Part shown: positions 1 to 8,009 of the stretch, in pieces | How the letters are laid out: each line of letters opens with the position of its first letter | How positions within the stretch are numbered: the stretch's first letter is position 1 | Assembly: GCA_016713335.1 (NCBI GenBank) | Contig: JADJPH010000024.1 | Location: 1 to 64,000, forward strand | Length of the DNA stretch: 64,000 bases | Direction: 5' to 3' | DNA from: Candidatus Fredericiella danica | GTDB lineage: Bacteria > Chloroflexota > Anaerolineae > Caldilineales > Caldilineaceae | Made by a program: the position numbers and the translations under genes | The notes under the pieces: model-generated | Databases searched by the model: none | What the model saw: only the letters and a program-made list of their open reading frames with translations | Told to the model about the DNA's origin: nothing

Positions 1-240
1 AGTCGGCGCAGGCCGACTTAAGCCGCTAGCCGAGGTTTCAACCTACGGAGCCAAAGCCGCGGCCAGCCACCGGCATCACCCTGGGACCGCCGCCTGGGAC
101 CGCCGCCTGGGACCAAGGTCCCGGCTAATAGCGAAAGTCCACCTACGTGGACTGGCCATTTACCCAATCTGCAGTCGGCGCAGGCCGACTTTGGCTGTTA
201 GCCGGGGTTTCAACCCCCGGCAAGATCCCAATCAGTTTCT
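1..240. repeat. Intergenic repeat region with two copies of an 18-bp element
   Basis: The sequence agtcggcgcaggccgact occurs at 1-18 and again at 173-190. Each copy is partly self-complementary (gtcgg/ccgac) and is followed by related text (agccg..gaggtttcaacc and agccggggtttcaaccc). Between them, 80-114 holds about 2.7 copies of a 13-bp unit, cctgggaccgccg, ending in a small hairpin, gggaccaaggtccc. No convincing coding frame covers this stretch. It looks like a dispersed non-coding repeat; its function is unknown. Confidence 0.6.
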
Positions 241-411
241 ACCCCGTTGCACGCTAGTTGCAAATTTCACAAATATCTGGTATATTTGCCCTAATTAAGG
301 TTCTATTCAGGTTGCTTTTCCCTCGTGTAATCTGTTGAGGGACGACGACGCTGGCGATGTCGCTGCAGGCGCTGCAGCCGCCGGATCCTCCCGTCGCCAC
401 CCGCGTCGATT

Positions 412-443
412 GGTGAGCGCCAGACATCGACCTGGCGCTCACC
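412..443. repeat. Strong 12-bp hairpin downstream of tRNA cluster
   Basis: ggtgagcgccag (412-423) and ctggcgctcacc (432-443) are perfect inverted repeats around an 8-nt loop. It lies 3' of the minus-strand tRNA cluster, so it could stabilise or end that transcript. There is no T-run on either strand, so it is not a classical intrinsic terminator. Confidence 0.5.
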
Positions 444-452
444 ATCAAACAC

Positions 453-557
453 CTATCCATTCCTCTACGAATCCGCTGAAGTCTCCCTCCCCCGCCACGC
501 GCGCAAGGTGGTCGACGGATGGCAGTATCCGTTCCTTTCTGAATCCGCTGTAGTCTT
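453..557. repeat. Two-copy imperfect direct repeat of about 30 bp
   Basis: Positions 453-484 and 528-557 share the pattern atcc(a/g)ttcct..(c/t)gaatccgctg(a/t)agtct. They are separated by a pyrimidine-rich linker. Possible short readings here repeat the same peptide in antisense, which fits repeat structure and not a gene. The second copy ends directly at the 3' end of tRNA-Met. Confidence 0.5.
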
Positions 558-631
<74 letters not shown>

Positions 632-660
632 AGATGTTGAGGTCAATGACGAGGTGTGAG

Positions 661-731
661 AGCGGGTAGCGGGAATCGAACCCGCGTATTCTGCTTGGAA
701 GGCAGATGCTTTACCATTAAGCTATACCCGC
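661..731 (-). tRNA. tRNA-Gly (UCC anticodon)
   Basis: Acceptor GCGGGTA pairs with TACCCGC. The anticodon stem-loop is CTGCC-TTCCAA-GCAG with anticodon TCC, and the T-arm is CGCGGGTTCGATTCCCGC. The gene lies 30 bp from the CAU tRNA and 19 bp from tRNA-Pro, so the three are probably one transcript. CCA is not encoded. Confidence 0.93.
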
Positions 732-749
732 ACCCGGCGAGGTAAAAAG

Positions 750-824
<75 letters not shown>

Positions 825-892
825 ATAAGTATCCCCAAGAGTACACTACGCCGCAAATTTAGACAAACTGCTGCGCCTAGCGTATCACGTAT

Positions 893-970
893 TGTCTCCC
901 AGTCTCCCAGTCTCCGTCCCTGTCTCCCTGTCTCCTTGTCTCTTTGTCTCTTAGTCTCCCTGTCTCCCTC
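893..970. repeat. Degenerate (gtctccct)n simple repeat
   Basis: Imperfect 7-9 bp units of the form gtctcc(c/t)t or gtctcttt run for nearly 80 bp and end at the stop codon of the next gene. A related gtctcttt tract lies at 6472-6497, immediately after another stop codon. Both look like low-complexity intergenic filler that expands by slippage. Confidence 0.7.
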
Positions 971-2870
971 TACCACGTCCACTGCAGCCCCTGATCACTC
1001 CAATTGCCTATATCGCCAATGATCGGTGCGATCAGTTGGGCCGGTCCCTCCACTCGCCGGCACCGCATAGATCTTCCACCCACCGTCGCGGTTGCTCACG
1101 AACGCCACCCACTCGCCGTCAGGGCTGACGGCCGGTAACGCATCCAACGCCGGATTTGGCCGTGAGATTTATCACCTCACCCGTGGCGGTGTCCACCCGG
1201 TAGATGTCGTTGTTGCCGTCGCGACTGCTGCTCATGAACGCCACAAAACTGGCATTCGGCGCCCAGGCCGGGTGCGTGTCTTCGGGCACGCGGGTCAGCG
1301 GCACATGGTTGTTGCTGTTGCCGGACATGGTCCAGATGCCGCAGTTGTTGCCTGAATCGTCGCACCCGCGATACGCGATCTGGTCCGCACTCGGACTCCA
1401 ACTGGGCGATTCGCCAAAGCCCAGCGTCTCGGTGGCGCCGTCGTTTTCTGCCCAGACGGTGTAGATCCGCCACCGCCGGTCCCCTTCACGATTGCTCGCA
1501 AAGACGATGCGGCTGCCCTGTGGATTCCAACTGGGCGTGCTGTCTTCGGCATAGGTGGTGAAGCGGAGCGTCAACCCTGTGTCAGGGTCAAAACCGGAGA
1601 TGCCCGCCATATTGCTGCGCAAGTTGCGGAAGGCCAATCGCGTACCATCCCCGCGCATCGCCGGCTGGGCGGCGTCTTGCAGCAGGAGCTGCGCCGTGCC
1701 CAGCCGCACCGGCATCTCCCAAATCTGGGGGCGCCCGAATTGATGTCTTTGGCGGAATAAAGCAGCGTGCCAACCTTGGGGCTTTCATCGGTCGTATCCC
1801 CACTGGTCACCGGCGCGGACGCGGCGGTGGGCGCGCCGCCTGGTAGACCGAGGGTGCTCCCTGCGGTTGCGCTCGTGATTGTCGTGCCGGTGAGTCCACC
1901 GCTGGCGGCAAGGTCGCCGTTCTGGGCGCATTCGGTCTCGGCCGCATCGCGCTTGGTGGCGATCGTCGGATTGTTGATGACCGACAGCGCCGATTCATAT
2001 TCTTCGGTGGCCAGACACCACTGTTCCCCACCCGCCAGTTGATCGCCGTAGGCCGTGTGTGCATCCTGCAGCCGCGATTCGACGTCACGATACTGGGGCT
2101 CTTCGGCGTAGAGATCTTCCAGCGCCTGAATGGCACGCGGCCAATCCGCATCAGAGTAGGTGAGTGCGTCCAGGTACATGGAGATTAGATCGCGTTCGCT
2201 TTGAACGGTGGGGTCGGGCTGCAGCGCCAGCGCCTTATCGTAGAGCGTCAGCGCCTCTTCCAGGTTGTCGGCATTGTCGCTGGCCGCTGCCAGGTTGGTA
2301 TAGCTTGCGCCGAGCAGCGCGGTGACCTCCGCCGGGCGAAAGCCGGGACTCGACTGGCGCAGCGCAATCAGTTCGTCCAATACGACCTGCCACCGGCCTG
2401 CCTTCCCTGCCGCCTGCGCGTTCCCATCCGGCCAGGGCCGGATCGCCCGCAGGTGTGGCCCCGGTTGGGGTGACAGCCCCTGTCGTCGCCACCGCCGGCG
2501 CCTGGGTTGGCGCCGTAGTGGCAGGCGCCTGCTGTGCCGCTGCCGGCGCCGGCACGACCGCAGCGACCGGCGTGCCCGCGGCCGCCAGAGTTAACAGATT
2601 CTGGATGCCCTGTTGGGCCACCGCGTTATTCGGGTCAAGGATGAGCACCTTCTGGTATTGCGCCAGGGCTTCCGTAAGGCGCCCTTCGATCTGTAAATCG
2701 GTGGCCTGCTGGAGGGCGATGCCGATCTGTTGGCGCTGCTGGATCTCCACCTGGTCCTGCCCGGCACGAATGCCCATGACGACGGAAAAGACGAGGATGG
2801 TCAGCGCCAACACCGTAATAGCGCCGGCAATACCCCACGCCCAAGCCGGAAACCGCGACTCACTACTCAT
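970..2870 (-). CDS. Membrane-anchored TPR and TolB-like beta-propeller protein (frameshifted)
   Basis: Start MSSESRFPAW at 2870. Residues about 11-33 form one membrane helix, so the rest probably faces outside. A TPR-like helix pair follows (EGRLTEALAQYQKVLILDPNN), then an Ala/Pro/Thr-rich linker, and more TPR-like repeats (LEEALTLYDKALALQPDPTVQ, ATEEYESALSVI). The C-terminal half has TolB/PD40 blades: FASNREGDRRWRIYTV, APNASFVAFMSSSRDGNNDIYRV, SPDGEWVAFVSNRDGGWKIY. The frame breaks near 2425, near 1730 (a G/C homopolymer), near 1135 and near 1040. I join the pieces because the domains run on across each break. The reading ends at 970. Propeller-TPR proteins of this kind usually bind peptides or partner proteins; the ligand here is unknown. 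Confidence 0.8.
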
Positions 2871-2888
2871 TACAAGAACATCCCTTTA

Positions 2889-3128
2889 TCATTAAAAGCC
2901 AGAGCCTCCCGCCAAGCCGCCAAGGAGGAGAAAATCAGAGCCTCCCGCCAAGACGCAAAGCCGCCAAGGGGAGAAAATCAAAGCCTCTGCTTCTTCTTTG
3001 TGCTCTTTGTGCTCTCTGGGGGAAACCCCTCTCCTGCGTCTTTTCTTTGCGTCTCTGCGTCTCTGCGGGAGACTCTCCCCCCGTCTTTACTTTGCGTCTC
3101 TGCGTCTCTGCGGGAGTCTCTTCTTTAC
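2889..3128. repeat. Dispersed intergenic repeat (cgccaag/gcaaag family), tandem and inverted parts
   Basis: The left side has two copies of agcctcccgccaag followed by gcc-gccaagg. The right side has two copies of tttgcgtctctgcgtctctg followed by cgggag. The two halves are roughly complementary, so the whole could fold back on itself. A second member of the same family lies at 52085-52345 and a fragment at 63165-63190. Any apparent reading frame across it consists of the repeat. The rest of the gap up to 3288 shows nothing recognisable. Confidence 0.7.
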
Positions 3129-3288
3129 CGCGACGCAATCAATCGTTTCTACGCCAATTCAGTGGAATTGGCAATTGCTTTCGGTCCTCGCGTCATCTAT
3201 CTCCGAACCCGCGCCGGTTCCTGCATATCAAATGCATTCCAAACCGACGCCCTCAATCGCCAACAGGCCCAAACGCACGACACGCATC

Positions 3289-3328
3289 ATTGACCATTGA
3301 CAATTGACCATTGGCAATTGACAATTTT
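3289..3328. repeat. ttgaccattgacaatt repeat
   Basis: Alternating copies of attgacc and attgacaatt run for about 40 bp and end in a T-run just past the stop codon of rbsD. Related text occurs at 41552-41567 (ttgtccattgtcaatt) and in the perfect hairpin at 58467-58502. It may be a mobile or slippage-prone intergenic motif. Confidence 0.5.
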
Positions 3329-3336
3329 TCCATCCC

Positions 3337-3732
3337 CTAAAAATTCACCCCCGCCACCAAGATCACATTCGCATACGGCGTATACTCCCCCGTCCGAATC
3401 ACCGCCTTGCTGGCCGCGGTCTCTGCCTTGAACTGGCTATGGGGCAGCGTGCGCACCGGGACGCCCGGCAGCAACTCCGCCAGCGCGGCCATCACCTGCG
3501 GGCTTCGCTCAAGCATTTCCGCGGCCACGACGATTTCCTGGACCGTCATCTCCTCCAACACCATCGCAACCACATCGATAAACTGCGGCAGATTCGGCCG
3601 CACCATCAAATCGATGCGCTGCGGACCGTCCGGAATCGGCAGCCCCGCATCCGCGACGGTGATCATATCGAAATGGCCCAGATTGGCCACCACGGCCGAC
3701 ACTGGACCGTTGAGAATCCCTTGCTTCTTCAT
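3337..3732 (-). CDS. rbsD: D-ribose pyranase RbsD
   Basis: 131 residues, the usual length of RbsD, which interconverts beta-pyranose and beta-furanose forms of ribose in the cytoplasm. The N-terminus MKKQGILNGPVSAV, the catalytic His20 (NLGHFDMI), DAGLPIP, and the C-terminal block KAVIRTGEYTPYANVILVAGV all match the family. The gene lies 9 bp downstream of the M20 hydrolase and probably shares its transcript (SD gaggg before ATG). It is not beside the ribose-type ABC transporter at 24-29 kb, which is unusual for rbsD. Confidence 0.93.
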   Translation of the reverse strand: MKKQGILNGPVSAVVANLGHFDMITVADAGLPIPDGPQRIDLMVRPNLPQFIDVVAMVLEEMTVQEIVVAAEMLERSPQVMAALAELLPGVPVRTLPHSQFKAETAASKAVIRTGEYTPYANVILVAGVNF

Positions 3733-3741
3733 ATACCCTCT

Positions 3742-4930
3742 TTACAGCGCCCGCTCGCGCAATAGTCTGCAAGTCACGTCCGCAAGCACCGCCGCGCCCA
3801 GCGGCAGCACCGATTCGTCGATGTTGAACACAGGGGTGTGATGAGGGCGATGGTCATCCCCGATCTGCGCGCCAAGCATAAACATAGCGCCCGGCGCCTT
3901 GCGCGTCATAAAGGCGAAATCTTCTGCCCCCATCATCGCCTCAGGCGGCAGGAGCACATCAAAACCGGCAATTTCGGCGATGGATGTGCGCATCACGTCC
4001 ACGACCAGCGGGTCGTTGTAGTTCCGAAGCATAGCCGGGCCAGATGTCGAGCGTGTATTCGCCACCCAATGCCTGGACCACCTGCAGCACCTGCGCAAGT
4101 TCGTCGCGCAGCCGTTGCCGGGTGTCGTCGTCAAAGCTGCGCATCGTGCCGTTGAGATAAACCTCGCTGGGGATGACGTTGCTGGCATTGCCGGCACGGA
4201 TACTGCCGATCGAGATCGCAGCGGCCTTGGTGGGGTCGATGCGCCGGGCGCGGATGCCATGGATGGCGTTGAGCACCTGGGCAAGAATAAAGGTCGGGTC
4301 GATGGCCTGGTGGGGGAAGGCGCCATGCCCGCCGGTGCCTTTGATGACGATCTCAAAGGAGTCCTCATTGGCGGTGCAGAAGCCTTCGCTGACCATGACT
4401 TTGCCTGCGGGCATATCACTGGCCACATGCAGGGCGATGACGGCATCGACGTCATCAAGCGCACCGTCTTCGATCATCCGCACCGCGCCGGACTTGTTGT
4501 CGTCGTCGGACATCTCTTCACTGGGCTGGAAGAGAAAGCGGATCTGACCGGGCGGGCGGTCGGGCATCTTCGCCAGCATGTTAGCAACGCCCAGCAGCAT
4601 AGCGGTGTGTGAATCATGACCGCAGGCATGCATCAGCCCCGGCGTCTGCGAGGCATAGGGCACATCGTTCGCCTCCTGAATCGGGAGTGCGTCCATATCC
4701 GCGCGAATACCGATCACAGGCTGGCCCTCGCCCAGGTAGCCCACTACGCCCGTCTTCCCGACGCCGGGTTGCACCTCCAGCCCGAGTTCGGCGAGGGTCT
4801 CAGCGACCAACCCCGCCGTGCGCGTTTCCGTAAACCCAAGTTCCGGGTGCATATGAATATCGCGCCGCCACGCCACGAGTTGCTCCGCCATCGCCTGTGC
4901 TTGTTCGTAGATCTCTTTAGAAGTCGTCAT
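3742..4930 (-). CDS. M20 family amidohydrolase (hippurate/N-acyl-amino-acid hydrolase type), frameshifted
   Basis: The protein starts MTTSKEIYEQAQ at 4930. The M20D metal-site motifs are present: DIHMHPELGF, GIRADMDALPIQE, HACGHDSHTAMLLG, FQPSEE, ALHVASDMPAG, GKGTGGHGAFPH-type dimerisation text (IVIKGTGGHGAFPH), and MMGAEDFAF near the C-terminus. Such enzymes hydrolyse N-acyl or N-benzoyl amino acids in the cytoplasm using two divalent metals. The frame breaks near 4035 (DIWPGY / PAMLRNYNDP), where a short duplicated text may have collapsed. It is followed by rbsD and preceded by a promoter at 5053-5082 and a 20-bp triple repeat in the leader. The substrate cannot be read from sequence. Confidence 0.88.
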
Positions 4931-4970
4931 AAGATAAATTCGCAGTCTATGTTTGCGTACATGCAGTTGA

Positions 4971-5030
4971 TTGATTACCTGCCGGTGTCGTTGCTTACCT
5001 ACCGTCGCACATGCTTGCCTGCCGTCGCAG
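4971..5030 (-). promoter_or_regulatory. Three tandem 20-bp repeats in the leader of the M20 gene
   Basis: 4971-4990, 4991-5010 and 5011-5030 align at an exact period of 20 bp on the + strand: ttgattacctgccggtgtcg, ttgcttacctaccgtcgcac, atgcttgcctgccgtcgcag. They lie between the promoter at 5053-5082 and the start codon at 4930, so they would be transcribed. Two DNA turns per unit suits a cooperative DNA-binding regulator; an RNA-level role is also possible. Confidence 0.55.
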
Positions 5031-5052
5031 TGGCACGCGCGGGGCATTCGTT

Positions 5053-5082
5053 ATTTAACCCCATCGCCGATCGCACTGTCAA
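5053..5082 (-). promoter_or_regulatory. Promoter for the M20-rbsD pair
   Basis: Minus-strand TTGACA (5077-5082), 18-bp spacer, TTAAAT (5053-5058). Predicted start near 5046, giving a leader of about 115 nt that contains the three 20-bp repeats. Confidence 0.6.
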
Positions 5083-5241
5083 CTTATTATGGCAATCACC
5101 CGTCCCGCCGCATGTCCGCACACCTCCGTCGGAGCACTGCATGTCAGTGCACAATCCCGTGAGGGTGGTAAGTCCTCCCGTCCCGCCGTCTGCCAGAGCA
5201 CCGCACTGTAACGGTGCTGATGTCTCCGCTTTTTCATCCCC
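5083..5241. repeat. Intergenic region with small hairpins and a duplicated cccgtcccgccg
   Basis: cccgtcccgccg occurs at about 5100 and 5178. Each is followed by a short hairpin (gcactg..cagtgc at 5133-5152, and agcaccg..cggtgct at 5197-5218). The arrangement looks like two diverged copies of one structured unit. I could not match it to a known riboswitch class. Confidence 0.35.
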
Positions 5242-5271
5242 TTACTATCCAATCATTACGAGTGGTAGAAT
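5242..5271 (+). promoter_or_regulatory. Possible promoter of the aminotransferase gene
   Basis: TTACTA (5242-5247), 18-bp spacer, TAGAAT (5266-5271). The start codon of the aminotransferase is 45 bp downstream. The -35 match is weak. Confidence 0.4.
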
Positions 5272-5315
5272 ACATTCATCCCCTGGCTGACCGCCCACAT
5301 GAACGGAGCGCAGCA

Positions 5316-6462
5316 ATGAAGATCGAACCCTTTGCCCTGGAACGGTGGCTGACCCGCCACGAACTGCATGTACGCTATGACATCGCGGAGAGTGGCATTC
5401 TACCCCTTACCATGCACGATCTGCTCAACTTCGAGCCAGCTGATGCGCGCGCGGCGACGCTGGAGCAACTGCTGAGCCTGCCGCTGGGCTATAACGAGGC
5501 GGTCGGCACCGCTGCGCTGCGCAGTTCGCTGGCAGCCACCTACGCCCACTGCGACCCGGACAACATCCTGGTGACCACCGGCGCCATCGAGGCGAACTTC
5601 CTGCTCTTCAACGTGCTGCTCGATGCGGGCGACCACGTGATCGCCCCCTACCCAGCCTATCAGCAGTTGTACAGCGTGCCGCGCCATTGGCTGCGACGTG
5701 TCCCAATGGCGCATCCGGCCTGAAAACGGCTTTCGCTATGACGTAGACGAACTGGAGGAACTGCTGACACCGAAGACGCGGCTCATCGTGTTGAATACCC
5801 CTCACAATCCAACCGGCGCCATGATCCCGGACCAGGATCTGCGCCGCATCTATGCGTTGGCCGACAGCGTGGGGGCCAGGGTGCTGTGCGATGAGGCATA
5901 CCGGTGGCTGGCGGTGCCGGGCGGTGAGGCGTTTGCGCCGCCGGTCTTTGACCTGGGCGAGCGGGGGATCAGCGTGGGTACGCTATCGAAACCGTTTGGC
6001 CTGCCGGGGTTGCGCGTTGGCTGGATGGCCGCGCCAAAGGAGATTGTCGCCAAATGTTGGTCGATGCGTGACTACGTTTCGCTCAGCCCGGGCAAGTTGA
6101 ACGATGCATTGGCGCAGTTAGCGATCCGGCATCGGGCACAGATCGTGGCGCGCAACAGTGCGATCATCGAGGCGAACCTGGCGGCAGCCCAAACGTGGAT
6201 CGATGCAAACGCCGATCTGGTCGACTGGCAGCCGCCCCGCGGCGGGCTATTGGCATTGCTGCACTACACGTTGGCGATGCCTTCACTGGCGTTGGCGGAC
6301 AGACTGGCGACGGAGTACAGCGTGATGTTGGCGCCGGGGTCAGCATTCGGCTATGAGCAGTATTTGCGCATCGGCATCGGGCAACACCCCGCTGTGTTCC
6401 ATGCCGGGCTGGCTGCGGCAGGCAAATGTTTTCGGGCCTTGGCTGAATCAGAGACTAACTAG
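5316..6462 (+). CDS. PLP-dependent class I/II aminotransferase (frameshifted)
   Basis: Start MKIEPFALERW at 5316, about 380 residues, the usual length for fold-type I aminotransferases. Visible features are GYNEAVGTAALRSSLA, VTTGAIEANFLLF, LNTPHNPTGAMIP (the NPTG loop), VLCDEAYRW (Asp and Tyr contacts to PLP), the Schiff-base lysine in GTLSKPFGLPGLRVGW, and LRIGIGQ near the end. The frame breaks near 5695, between QLYSVPRHW and SQWRIRPENGF. It sits alone between divergent M20 and a tRNA gene, so no pathway partner is visible. Related enzymes in such genomes are annotated as amino-acid or capreomycidine-type aminotransferases; the substrate is unassigned. Confidence 0.87.
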
Positions 6463-6471
6463 CTCTTTGTC

Positions 6472-6497
6472 TCTTTGTCTCTTTGTCTCTTTGTCTG
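6472..6497. repeat. (gtctcttt)n simple repeat
   Basis: About 3.5 copies of ctctttgt lie directly after the aminotransferase stop codon, resembling the tract at 893-970. Confidence 0.7.
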
Positions 6498-6563
6498 CCT
6501 CACCGCGCCCTGATTAATTTGTCAGCAACCGAGCCTTGCGGTATACTCCTAATCCATCAAGTT

Positions 6564-6637
6564 CGGGGCGTAGCGCAGCTTGGTAGCGCGCGTCGTTCGG
6601 GTCGACGAGGTCGGTGGTTCAAATCCACCCGCCCCGA
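6564..6637 (+). tRNA. tRNA-Pro (CGG anticodon)
   Basis: Acceptor CGGGGCG pairs with CGCCCCG. The anticodon stem CGTCG/CGACG closes the loop TTCGGGT (anticodon CGG). The T-arm is GGTGGTTCAAATCCACC and the discriminator is A (6637). CCA is not encoded. It is followed by a strong terminator at 6643. Confidence 0.94.
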
Positions 6638-6642
6638 CTGAT

Positions 6643-6678
6643 AAGCGCCTCTAGCCAACTCGCTAGAGGCGCTTTGGT
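6643..6678 (+). terminator. Intrinsic terminator of tRNA-Pro
   Basis: A 13-bp perfect stem, aagcgcctctagc (6643-6655) and gctagaggcgctt (6662-6674), with a 6-nt loop and a short T-run (tttggt). Confidence 0.75.
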
Positions 6679-6734
6679 ATTACCGCCCGTCATTCTCCTG
6701 GTCTTTTTGTGTTCTTTCTCGAAGGAAACCGGCT

Positions 6735-8009
6735 ATGCTATCCCGCCGCCGTGTTGCCGTTCTGGTGATTTCGTCAGTCGCGTGCCTTCTCTTGGCCCTC
6801 AGTTGGAGCGCACCAACGATAGGTCAGGACGGACCGGGGGGGACGGTGCCGCCGATGACGCCCGTCCCCGACAAGACCATCAACTTTCCGATTATTCGCC
6901 GCACCTACCCCATCGGATTTCCAAACCCTAAAGACAAATCCATTGGTCAAAGCCTTAACGCAATCCTGTCCTGGTTGCCCATGGATAGCCGGTTGTCCGG
7001 TGCACGCTACACCGTGTTGCTCGAGGCCAACGACTCCACACCGGATGTGGTGATCGCCCAGGACTATTATGGCGCGGCGCTCGACACCTTCACCTTTACC
7101 GAAAACACTCAATACTATTGGCAGGTCATTGGTACGACTGCGAGTGGTGTGAGGCATGCCAGTGAAGTTTGGACCTTTCGCACCGATGTATTCGCATATC
7201 CGCCGGACGTCGATGCGATGGTTTCAGTCCCCGCCGGCGAGTTCACCATGGGCTGCGATCCAAAACACTCAGGGTTTACCTGCCTCTTCAATCAAAACCC
7301 GCTGCACAAAGTCTACCTAGATTCATTTAAGATTGACAAATTTGAGGTCACCAACCGTGAATACCGTGCGTGCATGGATGCCGGCGCCTGCCAGCCACCA
7401 CGCAAATCCACGAACGACAGGAACAAGCCCTACTTCTTCGAGCCCAAGTTTGACTACTATCCGGTCATGTTCGTATCGAACTGGGATGCCCAGGATTTCT
7501 GCGCTTGGGAAAGCAAACGCCTGCCCACAGAGGCCGAATGGGAAAAAGCTGCCCGTGGCACGATTGACACGCGCCCGTGGCCCTGGGGGTATGAGGGTTG
7601 GGACTGTGGCCGCGTGAATCGTTGTTCAGAGGCGCCGGCGCAGGTAGACGACTATCACGGAAACCAAAGCCCGTATGGCGCAGTCAATATGTCCGGGAAC
7701 ATTTTCGAGTGGGTCCAAGATTACTTCTACGATTTCTATTATTGGCAGTCGCCATACAAGAATCCGGTCAATCAGGTACAGCCCGGACCGATTCCGTACT
7801 TCACTATCCGTGGCGGCAGCTATCACGACAATTGGTGGTACGCCCGCATCAATCATCGTGCGGGGGGACACCACGGCGACACGCCGGGCGACGACGCTCC
7901 GTACTTCCGCAGCTACCGGGTGGGGTTCCGCTGTGCAAGTGCCTTGACGGCAGCTGAGGTAGACAATTACCCCCAGCCATCGGTCAATCCGATGCCACTG
8001 TCACCTTGA
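6735..8009 (+). CDS. Secreted SUMF1/FGE-fold protein without the catalytic cysteines
   Basis: 424 residues with SD gaagga 9 bp before the ATG. Residues about 7-30 (VAVLVISSVACLLLALSWSA) form a signal peptide. A fibronectin-like stretch follows (ARYTVLLEANDST..YYWQVIGTTASG). From about residue 155 comes a full FGE-sulfatase fold: VSVPAGEFTMGC, KIDKFEVTNREYRACM, PVMFVSNWDAQDFCAWESKRLPTEAEWEKAARG, GNIFEWVQDYF, TIRGGSYHDNWWYARINHR, YRVGFRCAS. True formylglycine-generating enzymes have two cysteines in the GGS block. Here the block reads GGSYHDNWWYAR, so sulfatase activation is unlikely. A binding or scaffold role is more likely. Its 3' end overlaps the convergent neighbour by 26 bp. Confidence 0.85.
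   Translation: MLSRRRVAVLVISSVACLLLALSWSAPTIGQDGPGGTVPPMTPVPDKTINFPIIRRTYPIGFPNPKDKSIGQSLNAILSWLPMDSRLSGARYTVLLEANDSTPDVVIAQDYYGAALDTFTFTENTQYYWQVIGTTASGVRHASEVWTFRTDVFAYPPDVDAMVSVPAGEFTMGCDPKHSGFTCLFNQNPLHKVYLDSFKIDKFEVTNREYRACMDAGACQPPRKSTNDRNKPYFFEPKFDYYPVMFVSNWDAQDFCAWESKRLPTEAEWEKAARGTIDTRPWPWGYEGWDCGRVNRCSEAPAQVDDYHGNQSPYGAVNMSGNIFEWVQDYFYDFYYWQSPYKNPVNQVQPGPIPYFTIRGGSYHDNWWYARINHRAGGHHGDTPGDDAPYFRSYRVGFRCASALTAAEVDNYPQPSVNPMPLSP

Noticed and set aside
893..970. CRISPR-like short repeats
   Set aside because: Units are 7-9 bp, degenerate and without spacers. No cas gene or true CRISPR array is seen anywhere in the window.
2730..3293. 187-codon plus-strand reading near 3 kb
   Set aside because: It is mostly translated cgccaag/gcaaag repeat with a biased, repetitive composition.
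5083..5241. Cobalamin or other riboswitch upstream of the aminotransferase
   Set aside because: Several small hairpins are present, but I could not find the B12 box or any known core block.
7200..7990. Functional sulfatase-activating enzyme
   Set aside because: The catalytic cysteine block is missing, and no sulfatase gene lies nearby.
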